Counted from the stretch's first letter, positions 8,433 through 19,190 are shown. The stretch is DNA of 49,406 bases from Bryobacterales bacterium (GCA_009697505.1 SHUD01000014.1:1-49406), one strand, 5' to 3'. Made by a program: numbers and translations. Notes: generated by a model not told the origin, from the letters alone.

Positions 8433-10886
8433 GTGCTTCGTTTCTTGCTGGCACTCATCGCGCTCACCCCGGTTTGGGCCTATCAGCCGCCGGCCCCTAA
8501 CGCGGCGGAGCTGGCGCGGCAGATTCGCGAAGCCGGTCTCGACCCAACCGAGTGCTACCGCGTCCGCGATTTTAACTTCACCAAAGACGACGTCCGCCTG
8601 TATCTGAACGACGGCTACCTGATTTTTTCCAAGCCCGTGCAGGGACAGTGGCTATCGGCATTGTTCACCACCGACGTCGAAGGCGGCGACGGCGAGGTAA
8701 TCGTCATTCCTCCCACGCGCGCCGAACGGCAGTCGCTGGCCTCCTTCACCCAATCGCCAAACCTGGACGAGCACGTCCGTGTCGCGCTGATGGTTTTCAC
8801 CGACGGCTCCGGCGCCCGCCTGCGCGAAAGCCTGCTGGCGGGAGAGAACGCGGGTAAGAAGTCCGCGGAGATGGGCGCGGTGCTGGCGGGACAGTGGACG
8901 CCGGTCATCTCCAACATCACGCAGCCGCTGCAGGTGCGGATGATCGGCGACCTGCTGGCTGCCCGTCCCGCTGAAACCGGATTCGCACTGGTGGCCGTCA
9001 GCGGCAAGACCTTGGGAACTTTTGATATCGTCATGGACGCCCGCTCCGGGCATCACATCGTGGTGCGGCAACGCGGAGAATTCAACGGCAAGCCGGCCGA
9101 CCGCAACGGATTTAACGTATGGACCGACTTTCTGCCGCGCGCGGTGGCGCGGGCCAATCCGGCGGGGAAACCCGTTGCCGTCACCCGCGACTTCACGTTG
9201 TCGAATTACCGGATTCAAGCGGAAATCGGCCTGCAACCCGGCGGTGGACTCGGCGTGCGGGCAGTCACCCGCGTTACCGTTCGCGTGGGTCCGAATCCCG
9301 CCCGCTCCTTTCCTTTCGAGATCACACAGGCGATGCAGATTCGCGCCGCGCGCATTGACGGGGCACCGGCGGAAATCCTGCGCGACGATGCTTCCGGAGC
9401 CCGCGTCGCCGTAAACCGGCAAGACGGCGAATTTCTCGCCGTCGCGCCCGCCACGCTGGCGGCCGGCAGCGAGCACGAATTTGAATTTGAACATCAAGGC
9501 GATGTGATTACCACGCGCGGTGACGGGGTCTTTTTCGTCAGCGCCCGCGGCACCTGGTATCCCCACGTGAGCACCGAATTCGCCACCTATGACCTCACCT
9601 TCCGTTATCCCCGGAGGCTGACGCTGGTCACGGCGGGTGATTCCGTCGAGGACCGCATCGAAGGAGATTGGCGCGTCACCCACCGGCGTGTATCCGTCCC
9701 GATCGGGGCCGCCGGGTTCAACCTGGGCGCGTATGAGAAGATTTCCGGCACCGCCGCCGGCATCAGTTTTGAGGTCTACGGGAATCGTAATCTCGAAGAC
9801 GCTCTGCGGCCGAAAGTGGTTATGTTGTCACCGGTCCCTCCCTCTCCCGTGAATCCGCGCCGTTCGCGCGACATGCCGCGCCTGCTCGATCAAATGCCGG
9901 GGCCGCTGCCGGAGCCGGATCCCCGTGGCCGTCTGCGCGCCGTGTCCGAGGATCTTTCGGCGTCTCTGGAGTTCTTTACGGGCCTGTTTGGGCCTCCGGT
10001 GATGAAGACGCTTACGGTGGCACCTATCCCAGGAACGTTTGGACAGGGCTTCCCTGGCCTGGTGTATCTTTCCACCTTCGCTTACATCGAGGCTTCCGCG
10101 CGTCCCACGGCATTGCGCAATGCCCGGGAACAGACCTTCTACTCCGATCTGATGGTGCCGCACGAAGTGGCCCACCAGTGGTGGGGCAGTCTGGTGGCGC
10201 CCGCCAGCCAGAAAGATGACTGGCTCATCGAAGCGCTCTCCAGCTATTCGTCGCTGCTGTTTCTGGAGAAAAAACGCGGCGTCAAGGAAATGGAGAAAGT
10301 GTTGAGCGGGTACCGCGACGAACTTTTGAGCAAAGATGAGACCGGTGCGGTTTTTGAAACGGCGGGACCGATCGTTTGGGGAGACCGGCTGCCGACCGCG
10401 TCCAGCGCCGCCTGGCGCGTCATCACTTACGACAAGGGCACCTGGATCCTGCACATGCTGCGCCGCAGGATGGGAGACACGGCGTTTCTCAAGCTGCTCG
10501 CGGAACTGCGCCGGCGCTATGAGATGAAAGCCGTGACCACGGAGGATTTTCGCGCGATGGTTCGCGAGTTCCGGCCTCAGACTTTTTCCGCCGATGCCAT
10601 TGATCTGTTTTTCGAACACTGGGTTTATTCGACCGGCGTCCCTTCCTGGAAATTGCAATACACCGTAAAAGGCGTGGCGCCCGCGGTGACCGTGTCTGGA
10701 ACCATAATTCAGAGCGGCGTCGACGAGGACTTCACGGCGGACGCGCCGGTAGAGGTGCAATTCGGTAGAGGCCCCTCGCAAACCATATGGGTTCGTACGT
10801 CCGGCGAATCCCGGACGTTTACCGCGAATCTGCGGCAGGTGCCCACGCGAGTGGCCATCCCCGAAGACGTGTTAATGAGGAAGTAA
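8433..10886 (+). CDS. Secreted M1-family-like metallopeptidase with long N-terminal extension
   Basis: 817 aa from a GTG start; signal peptide MLRFLLALIALTPVWAY. The gluzincin zinc site is H577-E-V-A-H581-QWW with third ligand Glu600 in WLIEALSSY, exact M1 spacing; a downstream KGTWILHMLRRRMGD matches the M1 helical domain. The GxMEN exopeptidase motif of classical aminopeptidases is not seen; at the expected place the sequence is QGFPGLVYLS. About 250 residues precede the M1-like beta domain and resemble no domain I recognise. It is likely a periplasmic or secreted peptidase of unknown specificity. It converges with the lipoprotein gene at 10901. Confidence 0.88.
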   Translation: MLRFLLALIALTPVWAYQPPAPNAAELARQIREAGLDPTECYRVRDFNFTKDDVRLYLNDGYLIFSKPVQGQWLSALFTTDVEGGDGEVIVIPPTRAERQSLASFTQSPNLDEHVRVALMVFTDGSGARLRESLLAGENAGKKSAEMGAVLAGQWTPVISNITQPLQVRMIGDLLAARPAETGFALVAVSGKTLGTFDIVMDARSGHHIVVRQRGEFNGKPADRNGFNVWTDFLPRAVARANPAGKPVAVTRDFTLSNYRIQAEIGLQPGGGLGVRAVTRVTVRVGPNPARSFPFEITQAMQIRAARIDGAPAEILRDDASGARVAVNRQDGEFLAVAPATLAAGSEHEFEFEHQGDVITTRGDGVFFVSARGTWYPHVSTEFATYDLTFRYPRRLTLVTAGDSVEDRIEGDWRVTHRRVSVPIGAAGFNLGAYEKISGTAAGISFEVYGNRNLEDALRPKVVMLSPVPPSPVNPRRSRDMPRLLDQMPGPLPEPDPRGRLRAVSEDLSASLEFFTGLFGPPVMKTLTVAPIPGTFGQGFPGLVYLSTFAYIEASARPTALRNAREQTFYSDLMVPHEVAHQWWGSLVAPASQKDDWLIEALSSYSSLLFLEKKRGVKEMEKVLSGYRDELLSKDETGAVFETAGPIVWGDRLPTASSAAWRVITYDKGTWILHMLRRRMGDTAFLKLLAELRRRYEMKAVTTEDFRAMVREFRPQTFSADAIDLFFEHWVYSTGVPSWKLQYTVKGVAPAVTVSGTIIQSGVDEDFTADAPVEVQFGRGPSQTIWVRTSGESRTFTANLRQVPTRVAIPEDVLMRK

Positions 10887-10900
10887 GCGGCAGCGCTTCC

Positions 10901-11341
10901 TCATCCCGCAATATGCCGGTCGCACTCGGCAATGGCGTCCTGCGCCTGTTTCAAGCGCCGCGCCGTGTCGTCCGTCTGCGGTTGCCAGTATTTCCAGCGC
11001 GCCTGGTTCTTCTGGAACAGCAGGCGGGCATAGCCATAGTGCCGGTTGGAGAGCAGCATCCGCCCATACAGATCGTCCAGGTCAGAGGCCGCCTCGGCAG
11101 CAGCCAGCGTCGGATGCGGAACGGAAATTACCCATTTTGCCAGCGGCTCGGCTTTTTCGATGAGGACTGCTGCGTCGTCCGGCTTGTGATTGGCGAAAGC
11201 GGCGTCGGCATCGCGCACCAACGGCGCCAGTTGCCCGAGGGTCTTGCCGTACCAGGCTTCCTTGACGGGATCGCGCGGGGCCTCGGGAACCGAGGAGCAA
11301 CCCGTGAGGAACACCATAACCAGAATGACCAGCGGACGCAC
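10901..11341 (-). CDS. Small lipoprotein, unknown function
   Basis: 146 aa from a GTG start at 11341. The N-terminus MRPLVILVMVFLTGCSS is a lipoprotein signal with lipobox LTGC. The mature part is mostly helical, rich in Ala and charged residues, and could adopt a TPR-like fold. No catalytic motif is visible. It ends 14 bp from the stop of the convergent M1 peptidase gene. Family not recognised. Confidence 0.7.
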   Translation of the reverse strand: MRPLVILVMVFLTGCSSVPEAPRDPVKEAWYGKTLGQLAPLVRDADAAFANHKPDDAAVLIEKAEPLAKWVISVPHPTLAAAEAASDLDDLYGRMLLSNRHYGYARLLFQKNQARWKYWQPQTDDTARRLKQAQDAIAECDRHIAG

Positions 11342-11986
11342 TGCTTTGAGGATACCCCCTCCACTTTACCGGCCGCGGGAAACGCTGGTCGGCGGCTCGG
11401 AACCGCCGCAAGGACGTGTCGGCATCTCGGACAAGTGCCGGAAACGGCGACGCGAGATTACTCCTGTGAAGTCGCCGTCACGTCAGCCCTACCCGTAGAA
11501 GTGGCCGCCGGTCTTACGCCGACGACCAGACCACCTGGGCCTTATGGATCACCTGGGCATACCACTGGTTGACCATAAATAGTCACACGCCGTCACTTCC
11601 GAGATGACGGCGGCGGGAGACGTTTGAAACCGGTTTCATTTCCGCGGGGCGAGCAGTTGGCCCGGCGATCAGAGAGCGGCTCCGCAAGGCGGGTTCAATA
11701 GAGGACGCCATCCAGCGATCCTACGCCCCCCGTCAAGCGGCCGTTTGAATCATCGGCGGCTGGAAACGCACGGCGACCAACGCACAGCAGGTTCGTTCGC
11801 GTTGTGCGCTGCCAAGAATGGATGGCGAAGCCCCGGCCGCCCGCAACGCCGAATTCTTCTAAGGCCGACCTACGCCTCCCGGTATGATCGATTCGTAGAA
11901 AGGCCAGAGGCGGCGGCAGCGATAACTTCTAGCTTCTTCTCTACTCAGAACGCCACGGAAACACCATGACTGCGAAGCAACCCTAG
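11342..11986. other. Gene-free stretch with hairpin and operator-like palindrome
   Basis: 645 bp with no convincing coding sequence; short frames such as 11745-11969 lack family features. It holds a perfect 8-bp stem, CGCCGTCA (11588-11595) with TGACGGCG (11605-11612), and a LacI-family operator motif 13 bp further on. Together with the adjacent MITE this is the longest non-coding block of the window (822 bp in all). It may be the remnant of a lost regulated gene; that is inference. Confidence 0.5.
11625..11638. promoter_or_regulatory. LacI-family operator-like perfect palindrome
   Basis: TGAAACCGGTTTCA is a perfect 14-bp palindrome fitting the LacI-family consensus TGnAAnCGnTTnCA at every fixed position. 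No LacI regulator gene or sugar gene is nearby, and no clear gene starts within several hundred bases downstream on the plus strand; the lipoprotein start lies 284 bp to the left on the minus strand. Confidence 0.5.
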
Positions 11987-12163
11987 CCCGCATTTCTCAC
12001 ACAGTTTCGTCGCGAGGCGCGTGAGAAGGCCGTGGATAGGAGGCGCGCGAAACTCAGCGCGCGCAAGCATACTTGAACAGTATGTTGAGCACGGTGAGCG
12101 AGCGCAACGAAGTAGACGCGGCCTTATCGCGCGCCGCAGCAGAAAGTGTGTGAGAAATGCGGG
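11987..12163. mobile_element. MITE-like element, 177 bp, flanked by CTAG
   Basis: The ends CCCGCATTTCTCACACA (11987-12003) and its exact complement (12147-12163) form a 17-bp perfect terminal inverted repeat; similarity continues inward imperfectly for about 25 more bases, so the element can fold into a long hairpin. CTAG stands on both sides (11983-11986 and 12164-12167), as a 4-bp target duplication would, though CTAG is palindromic and could also extend the repeat. The inside holds a small hairpin, CATACT (12068-12073) with AGTATG (12079-12084), and no ORF. The right CTAG contains the TAG stop of the DUF1592 gene. Interpretation as a non-autonomous transposon relic is inference. Confidence 0.65.
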
Positions 12164-14539
12164 CTAGCGCGCCGCGGCATTCACTGCCTTGGCCGGTTGC
12201 ACTTCGCGCATCTGAAACGGAGCGCTTTTTACCACGCCCAAAACCAGTGACGCAAACGTGTAGTGATTGCGGGCGCTCTCTCTGACGATCGCGCGGACCA
12301 GCGGCTGATCGAAATATTGCACGTTGCGGCCAATGCCATACATCAACAGCTTCTCCGCGATGGTCGCGACGAACTGGTCCGGACGCTGCAGCAAAGCCGC
12401 CTTCAGTCCGGCCATCCCTTCGAATTTTGCTCCGCCTGGAAACACTCCCGACGCATCAATCGGATTTCCGCTGTCGTGATCCCGCCAGCGGCCCACGCCG
12501 TCGAAATTCTCCATCGCGAATCCAATCGGGTCCATGCGCGCATGGCAACTGGCGCAAACCGGATCGGCGCGGTGCCGGATCATCGCCTCGCGCATCGTCA
12601 GAGGTTTGCCCGTGTCGCCGGCCTCCGTCTTCAGCGCCGGAACATTCGGCGGCGGCGGAGGCGGCGGAGTCGCCAGCAAGTTCTCCAACACCCACTTGCC
12701 GCGATTCACCGGCGAAGTCCGGTTGGCGTAGGAGGTGATGGTCAGAATACTGCCCTGCCCCAGCAAACCGCCTCGCGGGCTGCCCGCGGGCAACGTCACG
12801 CGGCGAAATTCGCTGCCGTGGATCTCGGGAATCCCGTAGTGCTGGGCCAGCCGCTCATTGACGAACGTGTAGTTGGCGGACAGCAACTCCAGCACGCTGC
12901 CGTTGCCGCGCAGCACGCTATCCACGAAGAGGTCCGTCTCTTTGCGGAACGCCGCGCGTAGCGTTTCATCGAAATCGGCAAACAGGATTTCATTGGGACG
13001 CTTGGCTTCGATGTCGCGCAGGTACAGCCACTGCTCGGCAAAGTTCGTCGTCAGCGAAGACGACCGCGCATCCGCCAACATGCGGCGAACCTGCTGCTCC
13101 AGCACGCCGGGAGCGCGCAGCTTCTTCTGCACGGCCAGATCCAACAGTTGGTCATCGGGGATGCTGCCCCAGATAAAGAACGAAAGCCGCGACGCCAGTT
13201 CCAAATCGCTCACCGGATGCACGCTCCCCGCAGCCGCCCCCATGGGATCGCGCTCGATCCGGAATAAGAACTGCGGACTCACCAGCAGCCGCTGCACCGC
13301 CCGCTGGACGCCCATGTCGAAGCCGCCTTCCGCCTTGCCCGTCGTGAAAAAAGGCATCAACGTCTGAACGTCGGACGCGGCAACAGGCCTACGATAGGCT
13401 CTCCGTTCCAAAGCCGAAATAATCTTCCGCGCGCAGGGTTCTTCCTCCGCCGCCGTCGCCGGCCGGCACACAAAGATCCGTTTCCGCGACGGCGTGTCCC
13501 CCGCTCCTTTGGCGTTGTACGGTCCGCTAATGGTCACCGTATCGATAGCGAGCTGCGGCCCGTAACCGCGCATCCGCGGACGCAGCACTTCGTCATCCCG
13601 AATTTCATTGCGCTCAATGAAACTCACGCCGATGAGCCGCGGTCCGGCTTTAATATTCACGCTGACTTCAAACGGCCCCTTGCCCCCAGGCCCCACGCGC
13701 CCCCGGCCATCTGGATCTTCGCGGCCCCGCCCCGAGGACACGGTCGCGAGGTGCACGCGCTCGCCATCCACCGTGATCTCAAGCTTCTCGTCTACTTTCG
13801 ATCCCCCCGCGAACGCCACCTTGAAACGGTACTCGCCATCGAGCGGGAAATGGCTGCGCACCGCCAGGCCACCCCGCGTGCCGACGGGCAGCTCTTCCAC
13901 GCGCGCGCCCTGCGGCTGCTCATCCGGCATGCGGTAGATGTTGACCATCTCCGGAGCGGTGGGATCGCCGATCGCCAGACGGCTCAGTTTCTCGGCCGCT
14001 CCCAGGTAACTCTCCATCGCCGTGGGAGAGATAAAGAGCAGATCCGCGATGTTATCGAAGCCGCTGCTGGAATTGTCCTGCGGCAGGAGCAGCGAGTAAT
14101 CCATTTCCTTGGGCAGCGCTTCCAGCGCCAGCAAATCGCGCACGGCGTTCTTATATTCGGCCCCGGTCAGACGGTGAAACAGCGGGAGCTTACCGGGATT
14201 CGGCTTCGCCGCCGCGGTCCGGTCAAGTTCTGTTTCCAAATACGTGGTCAGCGCGTCGTAAGTAACCGCATCCGGCCGGGGCGCGCCCGGGGGCGGCATC
14301 GTTCCACCGCGCAGCTTGCGAACCACTTTCTCCCAGCGCTCGGCGTCCGCGGGAACACTATTCAACGCAGCCGGATTGAGGACCATGCCGGCCGTATGCA
14401 GTTGCGCGCTGTGGCAGGTAGCGCAATACCTTCCGACCGTGGCGCTGGCTTGCTGCGCAGTCGTCGTCTGCGCGGAGAGCGGCAACGAAGCGGAAACCGC
14501 CAAGACAATGAACGCGATGGGCAAACGGAGAGTGGCCAT
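12164..14539 (-). CDS. Secreted DUF1592/DUF1588/DUF1585 cytochrome-type protein
   Basis: 791 aa from ATG 14539 (MATLRLPIAFIVLAVSASLP, signal peptide); a TTG 12 bp upstream is the alternative. The N-terminal cytochrome domain has heme motif CATCH (YCATCHSAQLHTAGM), then DUF1587 (FHRLTGAEYKNAVRDLL), DUF1595/DUF1592 in the middle, DUF1588 (LTITSYANRTSPVNRGKWVL and a seven-proline run), a second CASCH motif followed by ARMDPIGFAMENFD, and DUF1585 at the end. Such proteins are abundant in Planctomycetes and Acidobacteria and probably act in periplasmic electron transfer; no activity is established. The usual DUF1552 partner is absent; an ankyrin gene diverges from it. The stop codon abuts the MITE. 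Confidence 0.9.
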   Translation of the reverse strand: MATLRLPIAFIVLAVSASLPLSAQTTTAQQASATVGRYCATCHSAQLHTAGMVLNPAALNSVPADAERWEKVVRKLRGGTMPPPGAPRPDAVTYDALTTYLETELDRTAAAKPNPGKLPLFHRLTGAEYKNAVRDLLALEALPKEMDYSLLLPQDNSSSGFDNIADLLFISPTAMESYLGAAEKLSRLAIGDPTAPEMVNIYRMPDEQPQGARVEELPVGTRGGLAVRSHFPLDGEYRFKVAFAGGSKVDEKLEITVDGERVHLATVSSGRGREDPDGRGRVGPGGKGPFEVSVNIKAGPRLIGVSFIERNEIRDDEVLRPRMRGYGPQLAIDTVTISGPYNAKGAGDTPSRKRIFVCRPATAAEEEPCARKIISALERRAYRRPVAASDVQTLMPFFTTGKAEGGFDMGVQRAVQRLLVSPQFLFRIERDPMGAAAGSVHPVSDLELASRLSFFIWGSIPDDQLLDLAVQKKLRAPGVLEQQVRRMLADARSSSLTTNFAEQWLYLRDIEAKRPNEILFADFDETLRAAFRKETDLFVDSVLRGNGSVLELLSANYTFVNERLAQHYGIPEIHGSEFRRVTLPAGSPRGGLLGQGSILTITSYANRTSPVNRGKWVLENLLATPPPPPPPNVPALKTEAGDTGKPLTMREAMIRHRADPVCASCHARMDPIGFAMENFDGVGRWRDHDSGNPIDASGVFPGGAKFEGMAGLKAALLQRPDQFVATIAEKLLMYGIGRNVQYFDQPLVRAIVRESARNHYTFASLVLGVVKSAPFQMREVQPAKAVNAAAR

Positions 14540-14550
14540 GACCGACTTCA

Positions 14551-14583
14551 ATTATATCGTCGTTACATTATGTGTAATATACT
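14551..14583. promoter_or_regulatory. Overlapping divergent promoter region, DUF1592/ankyrin genes
   Basis: A minus-strand TATAAT occupies 14551-14556 and ends only 11 bases before the DUF1592 ATG, implying a leaderless or nearly leaderless message. A plus-strand TATACT lies at 14578-14583, 23 bases before the ankyrin ATG. Neither has a clear -35 hexamer. The whole intergenic region is 67 bp and AT-rich compared with its surroundings, so the two genes probably share control. Confidence 0.4.
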
Positions 14584-14606
14584 TATCTCCAGACAGAGGC
14601 ATGAGC

Positions 14607-16202
14607 ATGAAATTGTTGAAGATCAGCTCCGTAATGGTAGTCCTCGCGCTGGCGGCGACCGCCGCCCCCGGCGACCTGCGCCTGATCGAAGCCGCGAGGA
14701 ACGGCGACGTCAAGTCCGCGCGCGCGTTATTGCAGCAGCGCGTCCCCGTCAGTGCCACCGCCGCCGACGGGTCTACATCTCTGCATGAAGCCGTGCGCCA
14801 CGACAATCTGGAAATCGCGCAGTTGCTCATCGCAGCAGGAGCCGACGTCAAGGCGGCCACCCGTTACAACATCACTCCCCTGTCGTTCGCCTGCTCCAAC
14901 GGTAACGCCGCCATGATTGAGCGCCTGCTCAACGCCGGAGCCGACCCCAATAGCACTTCCGAAGAGGGCCAGACCGCGCTGATGACCGCCTCGCTTACCG
15001 GCAAGGCGGACGCCGTGAAGCTCCTGATCTCGCGCGGCGCGAATGTAAACGCCGCCGAACCCAACCAGGGACAGACCGCGCTCATGTGGGCGGCTTCTGA
15101 TGGCAGGACTCGATCTACTGAAATGCTGCTCGAATTCAACGCCGATATCAAAACCAAGTCCAAGGGCGGCTTCACGCCGCTGCTCTACGCGGTCCGCAAC
15201 GGACACGAAGATACTGTAAAGACCCTGCTCGCGCACGGCGCTGACGCCAATGACGTCGCGCCGGATGGAACCAGCGCGCTGAATATGGCCGTGGTGAACG
15301 CCTATTACGACCTAGCGGCGATTCTGCTCGATCACGGCGCGAATCCCAATGCTCCCGACCCGCGCGGCTCGGCGCTGCATACGCTCGCCTGGCTCCGCAA
15401 GCCGGGCTCGGATGGCGGCAACGGTTTGGGACGCCGGTCCTACGCTCCGCCGCTTCCCAATGGAAACCTGACGGCCTTGGATCTTGCCAAGAAACTGCTG
15501 GACAAAGGCGCCAACCCCAACACCCGCATCGTCTGGCAGGAACAAAAATTTGGCCAGGAAGGCGGCACCATGCGCAATCCGCCGTTGATCCGCTTGGGGC
15601 GGCACTATCTCACCTACATGGGCGCCACGCCGTTCTATCTGGCCGCGCACAACGGCGACGCAGAGTACATGCGCCTGCTCGCCGATCGTGGCGCCGATCC
15701 GAAGATACCCAGCGTCCTGGGCGTGACGCCGCTCATCACTGCCGCCGGGCTGGATTATTGGGAAGGCGAAGCGCCCGGTCCTTTCACCGGTGTGAGCGAA
15801 GCCGAGCGGCTCGACGCGGTGAAATTGGCGATCGAACTCGGCAACGACATCAACACCCCCGCCATCTTCGGCGATTACGAAATGCAGGGCGATCCCGAGT
15901 ACATGTTGCTCTACTATCCGCTCAACCTGAAGGACCTGGTAGGCAAGGTTCCCGGCGATCCGCGTTGGAGCGGCAGTACCGCGCTGCACGGGGCGGTGGT
16001 CTCCAACCAGCCCACCATCGTCCAGTATCTGGTGGACCGCGGCGCCAAGCTCGACGCCAAGACCAAGACCGGCTGGACCCCGCTGATGATGGCTGGCGGC
16101 GTGTTCTTCGCCAACGCCAAGAAGGAATACCCGGCCGCGGCCGAGATCCTTAAGAAAGCCATGGCCGAAAAAGGTCTCACGGCGGACGCGTCGGCACGTT
16201 GA
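14607..16202 (+). CDS. Secreted ankyrin-repeat protein
   Basis: 531 aa from ATG 14607 (MKLLKISSVMVVLALAATAA, signal peptide); an ATG two codons earlier is possible, but the AGAGG at 14595-14599 favours 14607. At least eight ankyrin repeats run through the mature protein, for example GSTSLHEAVRHDNLEIAQLL, then TPLSFACSNGNAAMIERLL and GQTALMWAASDGRTRSTEML. They suggest a periplasmic protein-binding scaffold. It is transcribed away from the DUF1592 cytochrome gene across 67 bp; the two may act together in the periplasm (inference). No enzymatic domain. Confidence 0.9.
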   Translation: MKLLKISSVMVVLALAATAAPGDLRLIEAARNGDVKSARALLQQRVPVSATAADGSTSLHEAVRHDNLEIAQLLIAAGADVKAATRYNITPLSFACSNGNAAMIERLLNAGADPNSTSEEGQTALMTASLTGKADAVKLLISRGANVNAAEPNQGQTALMWAASDGRTRSTEMLLEFNADIKTKSKGGFTPLLYAVRNGHEDTVKTLLAHGADANDVAPDGTSALNMAVVNAYYDLAAILLDHGANPNAPDPRGSALHTLAWLRKPGSDGGNGLGRRSYAPPLPNGNLTALDLAKKLLDKGANPNTRIVWQEQKFGQEGGTMRNPPLIRLGRHYLTYMGATPFYLAAHNGDAEYMRLLADRGADPKIPSVLGVTPLITAAGLDYWEGEAPGPFTGVSEAERLDAVKLAIELGNDINTPAIFGDYEMQGDPEYMLLYYPLNLKDLVGKVPGDPRWSGSTALHGAVVSNQPTIVQYLVDRGAKLDAKTKTGWTPLMMAGGVFFANAKKEYPAAAEILKKAMAEKGLTADASAR

Positions 16203-16245
16203 TTGCGGCGGGGCTCGTGGCGATGCGCGGCCACTTTGCGTCATG

Positions 16246-16254
16246 TGCTATCAT
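16246..16254 (+). promoter_or_regulatory. Extended -10 promoter element for rpsO
   Basis: TGC followed by TATCAT (16249-16254) matches an extended -10 element, with 49 bp to the rpsO ATG. A -35 box is not obvious, as is common for extended -10 promoters. A GAGGAG-type ribosome site lies in the leader. Confidence 0.4.
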
Positions 16255-16303
16255 GGCAACTGGAATAAACGATTAAGGATAGACGAGGAGTATCGATTCT
16301 CGA

Positions 16304-16573
16304 ATGGCACTGGCTGGCGAAGCAAAGACAAATGTAATTACGAAGTTCCGGGTCCACAAAACGGATACCGGGTCGCCAGAGGTGCAGGTTGCAATCCTGA
16401 GCCGGCGCATCTCCGAATTGACGGAGCATTTCAAGTCGCATAAGAAGGATCACCACTCGCGCAGGGGTCTGCTGCAGATGGTGGCGCGCCGCCGCCGGTT
16501 GTTGGATTACTTGCGTAGCCGCAGCCCGGAACGCTACAAGGTTCTCATTACGAGCCTTGGTATCCGCCGCTAA
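16304..16573 (+). CDS. rpsO: 30S ribosomal protein S15
   Basis: 89 aa, the universal S15 length. It binds the central domain of 16S rRNA. Diagnostic segments: [37 protein letters not shown] and [10 protein letters not shown] near the C-terminus. It precedes pnp by 156 bp, the classic bacterial rpsO-pnp order. The gap contains only short GC-rich inverted repeats (around GGCC...GGCC near 16620), no clear terminator, so pnp may be read through from the rpsO promoter. Confidence 0.98.
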   Translation: MALAGEAKTNVITKFRVHKTDTGSPEVQVAILSRRISELTEHFKSHKKDHHSRRGLLQMVARRRRLLDYLRSRSPERYKVLITSLGIRR

Positions 16574-16729
16574 CGGTTTCAGGATCATTCGAAAACACGA
16601 TTCTAGAGAGCCGGCCTGGTACCGGCCATCCCGCGGAAACCCTCCAGTCTCCTCTTAGTCAAAGCAGGCCGACGGACGCGCAGAGACGCAGTCCGGGCTG
16701 GTCTTGATGATTAAAGGATAATTTCAAAA

Positions 16730-18841
<2,112 letters not shown>

Positions 18842-18849
18842 ACGGTCCG

Positions 18850-18881
18850 GCCATGGCAGAATAGAAATGAGCTGCCATGGC
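18850..18881 (+). other. Inverted repeat enclosing the start codon of the next ORF
   Basis: GCCATGGCA (18850-18858) and TGCCATGGC (18873-18881) are exact complements with a 14-base loop. The second arm contains the ATG (18877) of the small ORF, so a stem-loop in the mRNA would hide that start codon. It lies 9 bp after the pnp stop and could also act as a 3' stem for pnp mRNA. Confidence 0.45.
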
Positions 18882-19077
18882 TAACGATCAACACGCTGGC
18901 AACAACCCCGGTAACGGACAAGGCAGGCTGGATCGCCTGGAGGGGCTCATGGCCCTCCTGATTGACGACCACGTCCAGTTCCAGCAGGAGCACAAGCAGT
19001 TGCTGACCGCTCAGGTCGTACTCACCGACCGTCTGGACCGGCTGGCACAAACCGTCAAGGACATTGCTGAAGCGTAA
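18877..19077 (+). CDS. Small hydrophilic helical protein, apparently truncated by an in-frame stop
   Basis: 66 aa, no signal peptide; a predicted helix with heptad character (RLDRLEGLMALLIDDHVQF) and a second one (LLTAQVVLTDRLDRLAQTV). The TAA at 19075-19077 is followed by 38 further sense codons in the same frame, up to TAG at 19192-19194, coding for a similar charged helix (SIDDRLNALINIVDDLIRKR). The full frame looks like one 105-codon gene broken by a single nonsense change (CAA to TAA would suffice). The start codon lies inside a stem-loop. Function unknown. Confidence 0.55.
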   Translation: MANDQHAGNNPGNGQGRLDRLEGLMALLIDDHVQFQQEHKQLLTAQVVLTDRLDRLAQTVKDIAEA

Positions 19078-19190
19078 GCCAAGGTGCGCCCGGACCAAGT
19101 CGAGGCGGGAAAGAGCATCGATGATCGCCTTAACGCCTTGATCAATATCGTTGACGATCTCATCCGGAAGCGGCCGCCGCAGTTGCCTTC

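Noticed and set aside
11532-11558. Direct repeat CACCTGGGC twice, 18 bp apart
   Set aside because: Only 9 bp and isolated; expected by chance in a stretch of this size and GC content.
10787-11572. 261-codon plus-strand open frame across the M1 gene end and lipoprotein
   Set aside because: It is the shadow of two real genes with recognisable products; composition is Arg/Pro/Gly-rich and no domain is visible.
11745-11969. 74-codon frame in the gene-free stretch
   Set aside because: No family feature, no ribosome site and no coding-like pattern; treated as non-coding.
14316-14606. Longer N-terminus for the ankyrin protein
   Set aside because: It would overlap the DUF1592 gene antisense and place the signal peptide internally.
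16574-16729. Terminator between rpsO and pnp
   Set aside because: Short GC inverted repeats near 16615-16635 are not followed by a T-run.
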